Shown here: positions 25,653 through 34,301 of the stretch, one piece after another
Numbering within the stretch: the first letter of the stretch is position 1
Layout: every line of letters starts with the position of its first letter
From: an archaeon
Lineage (GTDB): Archaea; Nanobdellota; Nanobdellia; Pacearchaeales; UBA284
NCBI GenBank assembly: GCA_020343435.1
Contig: CP070794.1
Span: forward strand, 19,694-78,301
Direction of reading: 5' to 3'
DNA length: 58,608 nt
The notes under the pieces: generated by a model
Database searches by the model: none
Told to the model about the DNA's origin: nothing
What the model saw: the letters and a program-made list of their open reading frames with translations, nothing else
Translations under genes and position numbers: made by a program

Positions 25653-26863
25653 TGGCAGTTGATGTTTTAGCAAATATTAGAAAAGAGAAAGAAATTGTTA
25701 AAGAGTTAATCAAAATCTATCACTCTTATTCTGATATGGAAGAAACTGAACAAGCTTTTATGAAATTAGCTGCTCATTCTTTGATTAATGAATTAAAGAT
25801 GTTATCTGAATCTGTTTCTAGTATGTTAATTAGAGAAGTTCCTAAACCTGTAGGATACCATAAAGTCTCCACTCCTACAGGGGTTGTTTATGTTGATAAA
25901 AAAATGAAAAAGAGATTTATGCAAGAAACAGGAGTTAGCGATAAGATTTTGGGCAAATTAAAAAGAAAGAGAAAATTAAAACAATCTGCTCCCGCTTTTA
26001 AAAGACCTTCATTTTTCTCAACATTTGCATCCAATGTTTTTCGTAAGTTTTCTTCTAATTTATTAGATTCAGGAATGTTTCAAAGTCTTAAAGTTAATCT
26101 GAAAAGAGCTAATATGAATTATCTAGCTTCTTCTTATTTATCTTTGACTTTTTTAATTAGTTTTATTGTTTTGATAATATCTTTAGCTATTGGAATTGGA
26201 TTATCTGATCCTTCTACTTTAGGAAGAAACATCATAATTGTGATCTTAGTGACAATTGCGACTTTTTTCTTTACTGTAAATTATCCTGGGATTTCTGCTT
26301 CATCTGTAAAAAAGAGATTAGAGGATGAATTACCTTTTGCAATCTCACATATGTCTGCTATTGCATCAAGCAGAGTTGAGCCATCTAAGATCTTTCCAAT
26401 TATGGCTAAAGTAAAAGATTATCCTTTATTTGCAAGAGAAGCTAAGAAAATAGTTAATCAGATGAATGTTTATGGTTATGATTTTGTTAATGCTTTAAAG
26501 AATTCTGCAAAAATGTCTCCAAGTGAAAAATTAGAAGAATTATTTAATGGAATTGCTACAAATACTGTTACTGGTGGAAGTTTGGTTAAGTATTTGGAAG
26601 AAAAAGCAAAAGATTCTTTAGTTGATTATAGATTAGCAAGACAAAAATACGGTGAAGTTGTAGGAATGTTATCTGATATCTATACAGCATTACTAATTGC
26701 TGCTCCTTTAATTTTAATGTTAATATTGGCTATTATGAGTGTTGTTGGTTCTAGTTTCATTGGAATGAGTGTTACTAGTTTAGCAACTCTTGGGTTAGCC
26801 ATCATCATAGTATTGAATATCATCTTTTTGATTTTCATACACATCACACAACCTAAAAAATAA
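25652..26863 (+). CDS. type II secretion F-domain membrane protein (TadC/FlaJ-like), first
   Basis: A 403-aa platform protein of the pilus/archaellum assembly machine. A basic cytoplasmic N-terminal region (1-160) is followed by two membrane helices (about 168-210). A cytoplasmic T2SF domain has the pattern ELPFAISHMSAIASSRVEPSKIF..M, and two more helices lie near 346-400. It overlaps the microprotein stop by one base and is followed two bases later by a GNAT gene. It is longer than the second platform protein at 27373; such paired TadB/TadC-like proteins are normal for archaeal pili. Confidence 0.88.
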   Translation: MAVDVLANIRKEKEIVKELIKIYHSYSDMEETEQAFMKLAAHSLINELKMLSESVSSMLIREVPKPVGYHKVSTPTGVVYVDKKMKKRFMQETGVSDKILGKLKRKRKLKQSAPAFKRPSFFSTFASNVFRKFSSNLLDSGMFQSLKVNLKRANMNYLASSYLSLTFLISFIVLIISLAIGIGLSDPSTLGRNIIIVILVTIATFFFTVNYPGISASSVKKRLEDELPFAISHMSAIASSRVEPSKIFPIMAKVKDYPLFAREAKKIVNQMNVYGYDFVNALKNSAKMSPSEKLEELFNGIATNTVTGGSLVKYLEEKAKDSLVDYRLARQKYGEVVGMLSDIYTALLIAAPLILMLILAIMSVVGSSFIGMSVTSLATLGLAIIIVLNIIFLIFIHITQPKK

Positions 26864-26864
26864 A

Positions 26865-27371
26865 ATGAATATACAAATCAGACCAATTGAAAAGAAAGAA
26901 CTTGGTTTAGTTAATTTAAAACTTCCTCAAGAATCTCCCTCTCTTCATAGAAGAAGATTTAAAGAACAAGAAAAAGGAAATGTAGTTTATCTGATTGCTT
27001 GGAATAATAAAACCCCTATTGGGCACTTGCTTGTGCGTTTTAATGGAGCAAGATACAAGAAAGTTAAGAAATATCTAAAGAAATGCCCACATTTAGAATC
27101 CTTGGGGGTTGGGAAAAAAGTTAGGAGAAAAGGAATTGCTACTAAGATAGTTAGAAAAGCTGAGAATATGCTAAAGAGAAAAAAGTTTGGAAAAGTTGGA
27201 TTAGCTGTAGAAGATAATCCAAAATCTGCTCCAAATATTTTGTATAAAAAAATAGGATACAAGGACTGGGGCCATGGAAATGTGATAGATATATGGTCTT
27301 TTGTTAATAAAAGAGGAAAGAAAATCACCAGACGCGAAAAGTGCGTTTACTTAATAAAAAATTTAAAATAA
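26865..27371 (+). CDS. GNAT family N-acetyltransferase within the pilus operon
   Basis: A 168-aa GNAT. The acetyl-CoA-binding motif A is GVGKKVRRKGIATKIVRKAE (about 86-105, R-x-x-G-x-A), with motif B-like NPKSAPNILYKKIGYKDWG. It lies 1 nt after the first platform gene and 1 nt before the second, so it belongs to the same transcript. A role in modifying a pilus component or a small molecule is only a guess from position. Confidence 0.85.
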   Translation: MNIQIRPIEKKELGLVNLKLPQESPSLHRRRFKEQEKGNVVYLIAWNNKTPIGHLLVRFNGARYKKVKKYLKKCPHLESLGVGKKVRRKGIATKIVRKAENMLKRKKFGKVGLAVEDNPKSAPNILYKKIGYKDWGHGNVIDIWSFVNKRGKKITRREKCVYLIKNLK

Positions 27372-27372
27372 A

Positions 27373-28182
27373 ATGGGAAAATCAGTAGCTGTTATCATAG
27401 GAATTGTAATAATTGTAGCTAGCTTAATCCTAATTCCTTCTCTAGCTTACCTTTTAGTTGCTTTGGGAGTTATTATCATTGTTCTACCTTTTGTTATGTC
27501 TTATCTTGTTTCTGTAAGAAGAGAAAAAGAGAAAGAGAGTAAATTCTTGGAATTTATAAGAGAACTTGCTGAGAGTGTAAGATCTGGAACACCTATTGGA
27601 AAAAGTATTTTAGCAGTCTCAAGAAAAGATTTAGGAAGTTTAACTCCTCATGTTCAAAAATTAGCTAATCAGATCTCTTTTGGAATAACTTTAAAACAAG
27701 CACTAAGGACCTTTGCTAAAGATACAAGAAGTGAGGTTATATCTAGAACAGTAGAATTAATAATACAAGCTGAATCTTCTGGAGGAAATATTGGTTCTGC
27801 TTTAACAGCAGCTGTAAAATCTGTATCTCAGATAGAAAAGTTAAGAAAAGAGAGAAAAGCTCAAGTTTATGGGATGATGATTCAGGGCTATGTTATATTC
27901 TTTATATTTGTCGCTATTATGCTCTTTGTTCAAATTAAGTTCTTACCTTTAATTTCTTCAGCAATGTTGGGTTCTGGAAGCGTAGCAGGGTTAAGTTTAC
28001 AAGGGACAGCATTTAATGTAATTAAAAATACCTTTATTTACCTGTTATTAATCCAGGCCTTCTTTGCTGGTCTGGTTATAGGAAAGCTTTCAGAAGGTTC
28101 TATGAAGCATGGGATTAAGCATTCAGTTATCTTAGTTGTGATATCTTATGTGCTTGTTGCTATTTCTAAAGTACTAGTATAA
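27373..28182 (+). CDS. type II secretion F-domain membrane protein (TadC/FlaJ-like), second
   Basis: A 269-aa platform protein with two N-terminal membrane helices (about 4-50). A cytoplasmic T2SF domain follows (FIRELAESVRSGTPIGKSILAVS ... LIIQAESSGGNIGSALTAAVKSV), then C-terminal helices at about 165-185, 212-235 and 245-268. It completes the ATPase plus two-platform set of a type IV pilus/Tad-like machine. No prepilin peptidase is present in the window. Confidence 0.88.
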   Translation: MGKSVAVIIGIVIIVASLILIPSLAYLLVALGVIIIVLPFVMSYLVSVRREKEKESKFLEFIRELAESVRSGTPIGKSILAVSRKDLGSLTPHVQKLANQISFGITLKQALRTFAKDTRSEVISRTVELIIQAESSGGNIGSALTAAVKSVSQIEKLRKERKAQVYGMMIQGYVIFFIFVAIMLFVQIKFLPLISSAMLGSGSVAGLSLQGTAFNVIKNTFIYLLLIQAFFAGLVIGKLSEGSMKHGIKHSVILVVISYVLVAISKVLV

Positions 28183-28191
28183 GCTAGAAAT

Positions 28192-28204
28192 CTTTATATA
28201 AAAC
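28192..28204 (+). promoter_or_regulatory. TATA box of the RFC operon
   Basis: CTTTATATAAAAC is centred about 25 nt before the ATG of the RFC small subunit, implying a leaderless start and a new transcript after the pilus operon. Confidence 0.6.
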
Positions 28205-28221
28205 TAGTTTATTAAATTAAA

Positions 28222-29172
28222 ATGGCAGATATTTCGGTATGGACAGAAAAGTATAGGCCTCAGAAATTTGAGGATTTAGAAGGCCAGAAGCAGATTATTA
28301 AGAGGGTTAAGGCTTTTGTTGAAGCTAAAAACATGCCTCATTTGCTTTTTGCAGGGCCAGCAGGATCAGGAAAAACCACTTTAGCTCTAATTGTAGCTAA
28401 GACATTATTTGGGGATAGCTGGAGAGATAATTTTCTTGAATTAAATGCTTCTGATGAAAGGGGAATTGATGTTGTTAGGCAAAAAGTTAAGTCTTTTGCA
28501 AGAACTAGAGCATTTTCAGGGGATTTTAAGATCATATTTTTAGATGAAGCAGATGCTCTAACAAGAGATGCTCAACAAGCCCTCAGAAGAACAATGGAGC
28601 AATTTACACAAACTTGTAGGTTTATTTTATCATGTAATTATTCTTCTAAAATAATAGATCCTATCCAGAGTAGATGTGCTATTTTTAGATTTAAGAATAG
28701 AGAACAAGAAGATCTAAAAAATGCTGTAGAAAAAATAGCTAAAGAAGAGAAATTAAAGATTAATGATAAAGCTATTGAAGCTTTATTTGATGTTTCACAA
28801 GGAGATCTAAGAAAAGTAATGAATGTTCTACAAGCATCTGCTATGATTGATAAAGATATTAATGATAAACTGGTTTATGAAACAGTTGCTGAGACAAGAC
28901 CACAAGATGTTCAGAAGATATTACAATTAGCTATACAAGGAAAGTTCCAGGATTCTAGGAACTTTTTATTAGATATGATCTTAAAACAAGGATTATCAAG
29001 TTTAGATGTTGTTAAGTCTATTCAAAAAGAATTATGGAATTTAAAGATAAGTGATGAAGCAAAAATAGATATGGTTCAGAAATGTGCTGAGATTGAATTT
29101 AGATTAGTAGAAGGTTCTGATTCTTTTATACAATTAGAAGCATTATTAGCTAGTTTTTATGGTAAAAAATGA
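28222..29172 (+). CDS. rfcS: replication factor C small subunit
   Basis: An AAA+ clamp-loader subunit that loads PCNA on DNA. Walker A GPAGSGKTT (45-53), Walker B FLDEADALT, sensor 1 SCNYSS and the SRC arginine-finger motif (SRCAIFRF) are intact. The N terminus WTEKYRPQKFEDLEGQ is typical. At 316 aa it is the usual size. It overlaps the next gene by 4 bp. Confidence 0.97.
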   Translation: MADISVWTEKYRPQKFEDLEGQKQIIKRVKAFVEAKNMPHLLFAGPAGSGKTTLALIVAKTLFGDSWRDNFLELNASDERGIDVVRQKVKSFARTRAFSGDFKIIFLDEADALTRDAQQALRRTMEQFTQTCRFILSCNYSSKIIDPIQSRCAIFRFKNREQEDLKNAVEKIAKEEKLKINDKAIEALFDVSQGDLRKVMNVLQASAMIDKDINDKLVYETVAETRPQDVQKILQLAIQGKFQDSRNFLLDMILKQGLSSLDVVKSIQKELWNLKISDEAKIDMVQKCAEIEFRLVEGSDSFIQLEALLASFYGKK

Positions 29173-29594
29173 AGATATTCATAGCATGCAGTAAGCACTT
29201 TTATGATAAAGTACTCCCAATTAAGGAAGAGCTGGAAAAAAATGGGCATCAAATAGCCTTCCCCAATAATTTTGAAGATCCATTTATAGAAGAACGATTG
29301 AAAGGGGAGGATAATAAAAAACACCGTGAATGGAAAGCAGGAATGTTGCTTAAAGATAAGACAAATTTAGAACCTGTTGACGCTATTTTAGTATTAAACT
29401 TTGAGAAAAATGGAGAACCAAACTATATCGGTGGGGCCACTTTTTTGGAGGCCTATAAAGCATGGGAATTAAATAAAAAGATATTCTTATTTAATGATAT
29501 CCCTAATAATATATTCAAAGACGAATTAGAGGGACTTAACCCAGTTATACTCAAAGGGGACCTATCTAAAATAAAAAATGATACCTTGGACTGA
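29169..29594 (+). CDS. nucleoside 2-deoxyribosyltransferase-like protein
   Basis: A 141-aa Rossmann-like protein. MKIFIACSKHFYDKVLPIKEELEKNGHQIAFP is the opening strand-helix-strand. VDAILVLNFEKNGEPNYIGGATFLEAYKAWELNKKIFLFNDIP matches the substrate-binding half of nucleoside 2-deoxyribosyltransferase-like proteins, where the Gly-rich turn followed by a Glu contacts the ribose. It sits between and overlaps both RFC genes (4 bp upstream, 17 bp downstream). A role in nucleotide salvage or hydrolysis is inferred from the fold; the biological reason for its place in the clamp-loader operon is unclear. Confidence 0.65.
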   Translation: MKIFIACSKHFYDKVLPIKEELEKNGHQIAFPNNFEDPFIEERLKGEDNKKHREWKAGMLLKDKTNLEPVDAILVLNFEKNGEPNYIGGATFLEAYKAWELNKKIFLFNDIPNNIFKDELEGLNPVILKGDLSKIKNDTLD

Positions 29595-30768
29595 AAAATA
29601 TAGGCCAACCAAACTTTCAGAAGTTTATGGTCAAGATAAAGCAAAAGCATTAGCTTTAGATTTTGTTAAAAACTTTAAAAATCAGAGAAAAAAAGGATTA
29701 TTATTTTATGGACAATCTGGAACAGGTAAAACTGCTTTAGTTTATGCTTTAGCAAATGAATTGGGATTAGAAATCCTAGAATTAAATGCATCAGATTTTA
29801 GAAATAAACAACAGATTAAAGATATAGTTGGAAGAGCTTTAGGACAGAGAAGTTTATTTTCTTCTGGAAAGATTATTTTAATAGATGAATTAGATGGGGT
29901 TTCAGGGACTAAAGATAGGGGGGGATTAAGAGAATTAATAAGATTTATTTCAGATTCAAAATATCCAATATTCTTAGTTTGCAATGATTTCTGGTCTCAA
30001 AAACTAAGACCCTTAAGAACAAAGATTCAGAAACTTGAATTCAAACCTTTAGATTTATTAGCTGTTAGGAGAATTATTTTTAAGATCTCAAAAAATGAAG
30101 GATTTTCAGTAACTGAACAAGCTTTAATCAAATTATTTCAATTAACTAAAGGAGATGTTAGAGCTTTAATCAATGATCTACAGTGTTTATCAAGTATTAC
30201 TAATAAAATTACTGAAAAAGAATTAGAATCTTTAGATTTAAGAGAGAAAACTCAAGAGATTTTTCAAGCTATAAAAAAAGTATTACAAACAAGAGATGCT
30301 TTAGGAGCTTTTAATAATCTAAATTTTAATTTTGATGAATTATTTTTATGGTTAGATGAGAATCTTCCTTTAATTTATCATGGAAAAGAATTAGCAAAAG
30401 CTTATGATGTGTTAAGTTTAGCTGATATATACAAAAGAAGGATTGGAAGGAGACAACATTGGAGATTTTTATCTTATATTGATACTCTATTATCTCATGG
30501 AATTGCTGTTTGTAAAGCTAGAGAAAAACCAGGATTCATTAAATACAATAATCCTACAAGAATTCTTAAATTATGGATGGCTAAACAAAGGAATTTGAAG
30601 AAAAAAGAGATTGCTATTAAACTGGCTAAAAAAACTCACTGCTCTGTTAAACAAGCTATGAAAGATCTAGATTTCTTAAGACATGGATTAAGGAGTGATG
30701 AGAATTTTAGAGAAAATTTTGTTTCTGAATTAAGATTAAAAGATGAACAAGATTGGATTAAAAAGTGA
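29578..30768 (+). CDS. rfcL: replication factor C large subunit
   Basis: An AAA+ clamp-loader large subunit. The N terminus MIPWTEKYRPTKLSEVYGQ, Walker A GQSGTGKT (45-52), Walker B LIDELDGVSG and VCNDFW in sensor 1 are archaeal RFC-L hallmarks. It lacks the SRC motif, as expected for RFC-L. At 396 aa it is shorter than many euryarchaeal forms (about 480-500), mostly through a reduced C-terminal region with no visible PIP-box tail. It overlaps the deoxyribosyltransferase-like gene by 17 bp. Confidence 0.95.
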   Translation: MIPWTEKYRPTKLSEVYGQDKAKALALDFVKNFKNQRKKGLLFYGQSGTGKTALVYALANELGLEILELNASDFRNKQQIKDIVGRALGQRSLFSSGKIILIDELDGVSGTKDRGGLRELIRFISDSKYPIFLVCNDFWSQKLRPLRTKIQKLEFKPLDLLAVRRIIFKISKNEGFSVTEQALIKLFQLTKGDVRALINDLQCLSSITNKITEKELESLDLREKTQEIFQAIKKVLQTRDALGAFNNLNFNFDELFLWLDENLPLIYHGKELAKAYDVLSLADIYKRRIGRRQHWRFLSYIDTLLSHGIAVCKAREKPGFIKYNNPTRILKLWMAKQRNLKKKEIAIKLAKKTHCSVKQAMKDLDFLRHGLRSDENFRENFVSELRLKDEQDWIKK

Positions 30769-30786
30769 TATTAGCGCATATAAATC

Positions 30787-30796
30787 CTTTTATATT
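30787..30796 (+). promoter_or_regulatory. TATA box of the glycosyltransferase operon
   Basis: CTTTTATATT is centred 25 nt before the ATG at 30816. A second TATA-like CATATAAAT at 30777-30785 precedes it. Confidence 0.5.
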
Positions 30797-30815
30797 GTAA
30801 TTTATTGATAAAAAA

Positions 30816-32093
30816 ATGGTATTACCTCAGCTTCCAACATGGATAGTATACCCTATTTTAGCTATAGGTTTTTTCATAGCATTCTTCTATTTTTTCATAC
30901 TTTTAGAAGGGAAGAAAATACACCCAAGATTAAGAAATTATTTTCCAGAAATAGCGTTTGTTATACCTGCAAGAGATGTTGAGAAGTATATAGAAAAAAC
31001 AATAAAACATGTTTTAAATCAAACATACAAATCAAAGATATACATTGTTGTAGTTAATGATGCAAGTAAAGATAAAACACCAGATATTGTGAAAAAATTA
31101 GCTAGACAGTTTAATTCTAGATTGGGAAAAATCATATTACTTAATAGGAAAAAGAGCATAGATAGAAAAGCAGCTGCTGTAAATACTGGATTAAGATATA
31201 TCTTAAAGAATCTAAAAAAAGTAGAGGTCATAGCTCCTTTAGATGCAGATACTTTTATTGATAAAGATATTATAACAAAAGCTTTAGCTTATTTTGAGTC
31301 AGATCCACATGTTGGAGCTGTTGTTTGTCCTTTATATCCTTACAACAAAAAATCTTTCTTAGAAAAAATGCAGTATGTGGAGTATATTATGTCTATGTTC
31401 TATAGAAAATTATTACATCAAGCAAATTCCTTATGTTTTACTCCTGCTTTTTCAATATTCAGAGCAAAATTCTTTAGAGAAGCAGGATTATTTAGTGAAA
31501 ATACATGGACAGAAGATTTTGATGTTGCTTTAAGAGTTAGGAGACATTTCTATAAAATAGCTGAAGTTGATAGCAAAGCAGAATTTGTTGCTCCAGAAAC
31601 TCTTGGAAAATTAAGAAAAGAAAGAATAAGATGGGCTCATGGAACTTGGCAAGCTTTATTCAAAGATCATTCAGATATGATTTCTCCAAAATATGGAACT
31701 GTTGGTACCTTTTTCTTACCAGTAACAGTCTTATTAGGGACTTTGTTGATTGTGGCTGGTTTGATAATTTTAATTTATGGAATCATTGCAGGATTAAGTT
31801 GGGTTATTCATAATTTTAGTATTGGTTGGGAACCATTATTGAGATTTAAATTAACGTTCTTTGATATTTCTGTATTGTTTTCAGATCCTAGATTAATCTT
31901 AGCTTTGGTTGCTATTTTAGTCTCAGTAATCTTTTTAGTATATGCTCAAAAATTATGTAAGAGAAAGATTAATTTACTTTATTTCTTCTTATTTTTCATA
32001 CCTTATGCATGGTTTTTAGCGTATGCAAACCTTGAAGGATTGATAAGATATATTTTTAAACTAAAGATGGGTTGGGGTCGTATGCACAAATGA
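30816..32093 (+). CDS. membrane glycosyltransferase, family 2 (cellulose/poly-GlcNAc synthase-like)
   Basis: A 425-aa processive-type GT2. It has an N-terminal membrane helix (about 9-30), then the GT-A core: VVNDASKDKT, the DAD metal motif (143-145), a TEDFDVALR motif near 229 and RIRWAHGTWQ, a variant of the QxxRW motif, near 266. Three or four C-terminal membrane helices follow. It probably extends or transfers a sugar to a lipid carrier or surface polymer. It overlaps the next gene by 4 bp. The sugar specificity is unknown. Confidence 0.88.
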   Translation: MVLPQLPTWIVYPILAIGFFIAFFYFFILLEGKKIHPRLRNYFPEIAFVIPARDVEKYIEKTIKHVLNQTYKSKIYIVVVNDASKDKTPDIVKKLARQFNSRLGKIILLNRKKSIDRKAAAVNTGLRYILKNLKKVEVIAPLDADTFIDKDIITKALAYFESDPHVGAVVCPLYPYNKKSFLEKMQYVEYIMSMFYRKLLHQANSLCFTPAFSIFRAKFFREAGLFSENTWTEDFDVALRVRRHFYKIAEVDSKAEFVAPETLGKLRKERIRWAHGTWQALFKDHSDMISPKYGTVGTFFLPVTVLLGTLLIVAGLIILIYGIIAGLSWVIHNFSIGWEPLLRFKLTFFDISVLFSDPRLILALVAILVSVIFLVYAQKLCKRKINLLYFFLFFIPYAWFLAYANLEGLIRYIFKLKMGWGRMHK

Positions 32094-32773
32094 AAAAACA
32101 AAGGATGAAACAAACATTAAAAGAAGGAAAAAGAGCTAATAAACTACTAATTGCTGCAGTAGTTGCAGTGGTTGTTGTTCTACTTTTAGGATTATTATTA
32201 GGTAATCAGTTAGCTACATCTAGATTAGAAGAATTCAAAGATGTTGAAGAAATGTTACTAATCCAACTAATTTCTTTAGAATTTAGAGAGGATCTTATAG
32301 AGGATGTATGTGCTCTAGAATGGAAAGATATCTGGGAACAAAAAGCAGAACTTGGAAGCATGTTAACTGCTTTAGAAAGGAGATTGGGAAGGGATAGTCC
32401 AAAATTAACAACTAAAAGGGAGATTTATGAATTAATTGAAATTAAAACTATAGAACTTTTAGAAAGAATTAGAACAGAGTGTCATGAAGATTTCAGTATA
32501 ATCTTATTATTTTTCACAAATAAGAAAAATGATCCTTTAGGAAGCGCAGCTGGTTCTGCTGATCAGGGATTAATCTTAGACCAAGTTTATTTCAAACATA
32601 ATGAACAGAATTATGGCAGAAAAGTTTACATCTTTGTTTTTGATATAAACTCTAAGAATTCTGCTTCAGTTGCTCTAAGAAATAAGTATGAGATCAAAGA
32701 AGCACCTTCTCTAGTAATAGATGGTGAAACTTATGGTTATTTAGTTGAAGACGAAATTGAAGAATTGATTTAA
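32090..32773 (+). CDS. membrane-anchored thioredoxin-fold-like protein
   Basis: A 227-aa protein between two glycosyltransferases. The start is the ATG overlapping the upstream stop (ATGA). One membrane helix (about 19-40) follows a basic N terminus. The external or helical middle ends in KVYIFVFDINSKNSASVALRNKYEIKEAPSLVIDGETYGYL, which has the beta-alpha-beta plus cis-Pro (APSL) pattern of a thioredoxin fold. No CxxC active site is present, so it is not an ordinary oxidoreductase. Related DPANN proteins are typically annotated only as hypothetical. A partner for the glycosyltransferases is inferred from the coupling. Confidence 0.6.
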   Translation: MKKQRMKQTLKEGKRANKLLIAAVVAVVVVLLLGLLLGNQLATSRLEEFKDVEEMLLIQLISLEFREDLIEDVCALEWKDIWEQKAELGSMLTALERRLGRDSPKLTTKREIYELIEIKTIELLERIRTECHEDFSIILLFFTNKKNDPLGSAAGSADQGLILDQVYFKHNEQNYGRKVYIFVFDINSKNSASVALRNKYEIKEAPSLVIDGETYGYLVEDEIEELI

Positions 32774-32774
32774 G

Positions 32775-34226
32775 ATGAAACGAACAACTCTTTTATGGAT
32801 TATATTTGCAGCAGCAACTTTATTCTTTATATTACAGCATGCTAGGTTTTTGGGTTGGGATTTTTCAGCTTATGTTCTAAATGCTAAATATCTTTTCTCA
32901 GGAGGATTTTATTTTGAATGGGCAAGAGCCCCCTTGGTTCCTCTATTGATTGGATTTTTTTCTAAAATAGCTTTTGGAAGCTATCTTATTGCAGAGTTTA
33001 TTTATATTGTTGGGGTATCTTTTTTATTTTTCATATCTGCCAAATTATTTGCTAAGAAATTTAATATAAATCTTTTAATTTTTTACACTGTTTTATTATC
33101 TCCTTTTGTTCTTATGATGGGATTAGTTGAGGGAACAGAATTACTTAGCATTTCTCTTCTCATGTTGGTATTATGTTTCATCAAAACTAAGAAAAAATAT
33201 TCTTCTGTTTTAGTTGGTATATTCTTAGGATTAGCTTTTTTAGTGAGATTTAATGCTTCTCTCTTCATATTTTTAATTTTGTTACAGTGGAATTGGAAAA
33301 GGATACTAACTTCTTTTGGCTGCTGGTTTATTGCTGTAGCTCCTTGGTACTTTTTTACTTATTTATTTGCAGGTAGTGCTTTTATGAATGCTGCAAATAG
33401 TTTTGCAATGAATAATTATTTTAGAGAGTACATTTCTCATCCATTTAGTCTAGGTCAGTTATTCCAAGCTGCAAGTTATTATTACATCCCCCTATTCTTG
33501 ATTGGAATTGTTGTATTTATCTTCTTGTTGAATAAGAAAACAAAGAAAAAGGCTGAGAAAAATTACAAAAAAGATCTTTTATATTCTGGGATTATCATGC
33601 TCTTTTTCTTAGCATTGTCTCTTTATGCTTATTGGAAATCTCCTGTTAAGCTCCCAAGATATTTGTTTTTAGTATGTCTACCTCTAGCTTATTTTTCTGC
33701 GATAGCTTTACAATCCATAAACAAAAAGAAGCTTTTAACAATTATAGTTATTATAATCCTATTATTTAATTTCGCTTTTGTATTCTTATCTCTAGGAAAG
33801 TTTGGAAATAATAGGCAGACATTTAGTTCAGTGGCTGAAACCTTAGATAAAGATTGTATGCATGTCTCAAATATGTGGGTTTATATGAATTATTATGGAG
33901 TTGTTACAGTTTATCCTGAAAGTACAAGAACAGAATTCATTACTGAAGTAAGAAAAGGTAAACGCGCGATTATTTTCGCTAATCCTGTTGAACCAGATTA
34001 TTTGAAAAAACCAGAGTTATTCAAAGAACTCCCAATCATAGAAAATAATTCTCGTTTTGTAGTTTTAGGAAATGAAAGTTTGTGTATGGAACCTTATAAG
34101 GTCGATAAACCTTATTTAGATCGTTTAAGAGAAAAAGGGGTTACAAGACTAACTAATTGCCAAGTTGTCATGCCTCTTTTTGCAGAGTTCTTATGTAAAG
34201 GGGTCACTAAAGAAAAATGGGGTTAA
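32775..34226 (+). CDS. GT-C type glycosyltransferase (ArnT/PMT-like)
   Basis: A 483-aa multispanning protein with about 10 membrane helices. The first loop after helix 1 has GWDFSAYVLNAKYL, resembling the acidic catalytic loop of GT-C enzymes that use lipid-phosphate sugars (ArnT, PMT, GT39/GT83). The SPFVLMMGLVEGTELLSISLL segment, an RFNAS motif and a C-terminal soluble domain (from about 350) fit that class. It is the last gene of the glycosyltransferase operon, starting 1 nt after the thioredoxin-fold gene. It probably glycosylates surface proteins or lipids. Confidence 0.8.
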   Translation: MKRTTLLWIIFAAATLFFILQHARFLGWDFSAYVLNAKYLFSGGFYFEWARAPLVPLLIGFFSKIAFGSYLIAEFIYIVGVSFLFFISAKLFAKKFNINLLIFYTVLLSPFVLMMGLVEGTELLSISLLMLVLCFIKTKKKYSSVLVGIFLGLAFLVRFNASLFIFLILLQWNWKRILTSFGCWFIAVAPWYFFTYLFAGSAFMNAANSFAMNNYFREYISHPFSLGQLFQAASYYYIPLFLIGIVVFIFLLNKKTKKKAEKNYKKDLLYSGIIMLFFLALSLYAYWKSPVKLPRYLFLVCLPLAYFSAIALQSINKKKLLTIIVIIILLFNFAFVFLSLGKFGNNRQTFSSVAETLDKDCMHVSNMWVYMNYYGVVTVYPESTRTEFITEVRKGKRAIIFANPVEPDYLKKPELFKELPIIENNSRFVVLGNESLCMEPYKVDKPYLDRLREKGVTRLTNCQVVMPLFAEFLCKGVTKEKWG

Positions 34227-34253
34227 TCAACCTATATTTTCTTATAAAATAAA

Positions 34254-34297
34254 GTTTAAATAACTGATTTTGTTTTTTATCTCGTTATAAAGGAGGG
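34254..34297 (+). promoter_or_regulatory. smc promoter and Shine-Dalgarno
   Basis: The TATA box GTTTAAATAA at 34254-34263 is followed by AAGGAGGG at 34290-34297, 4 nt before the ATG. The predicted leader is about 18 nt, so initiation is SD-directed and not leaderless. Confidence 0.6.
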
Positions 34298-34301
34298 AAT
34301 T

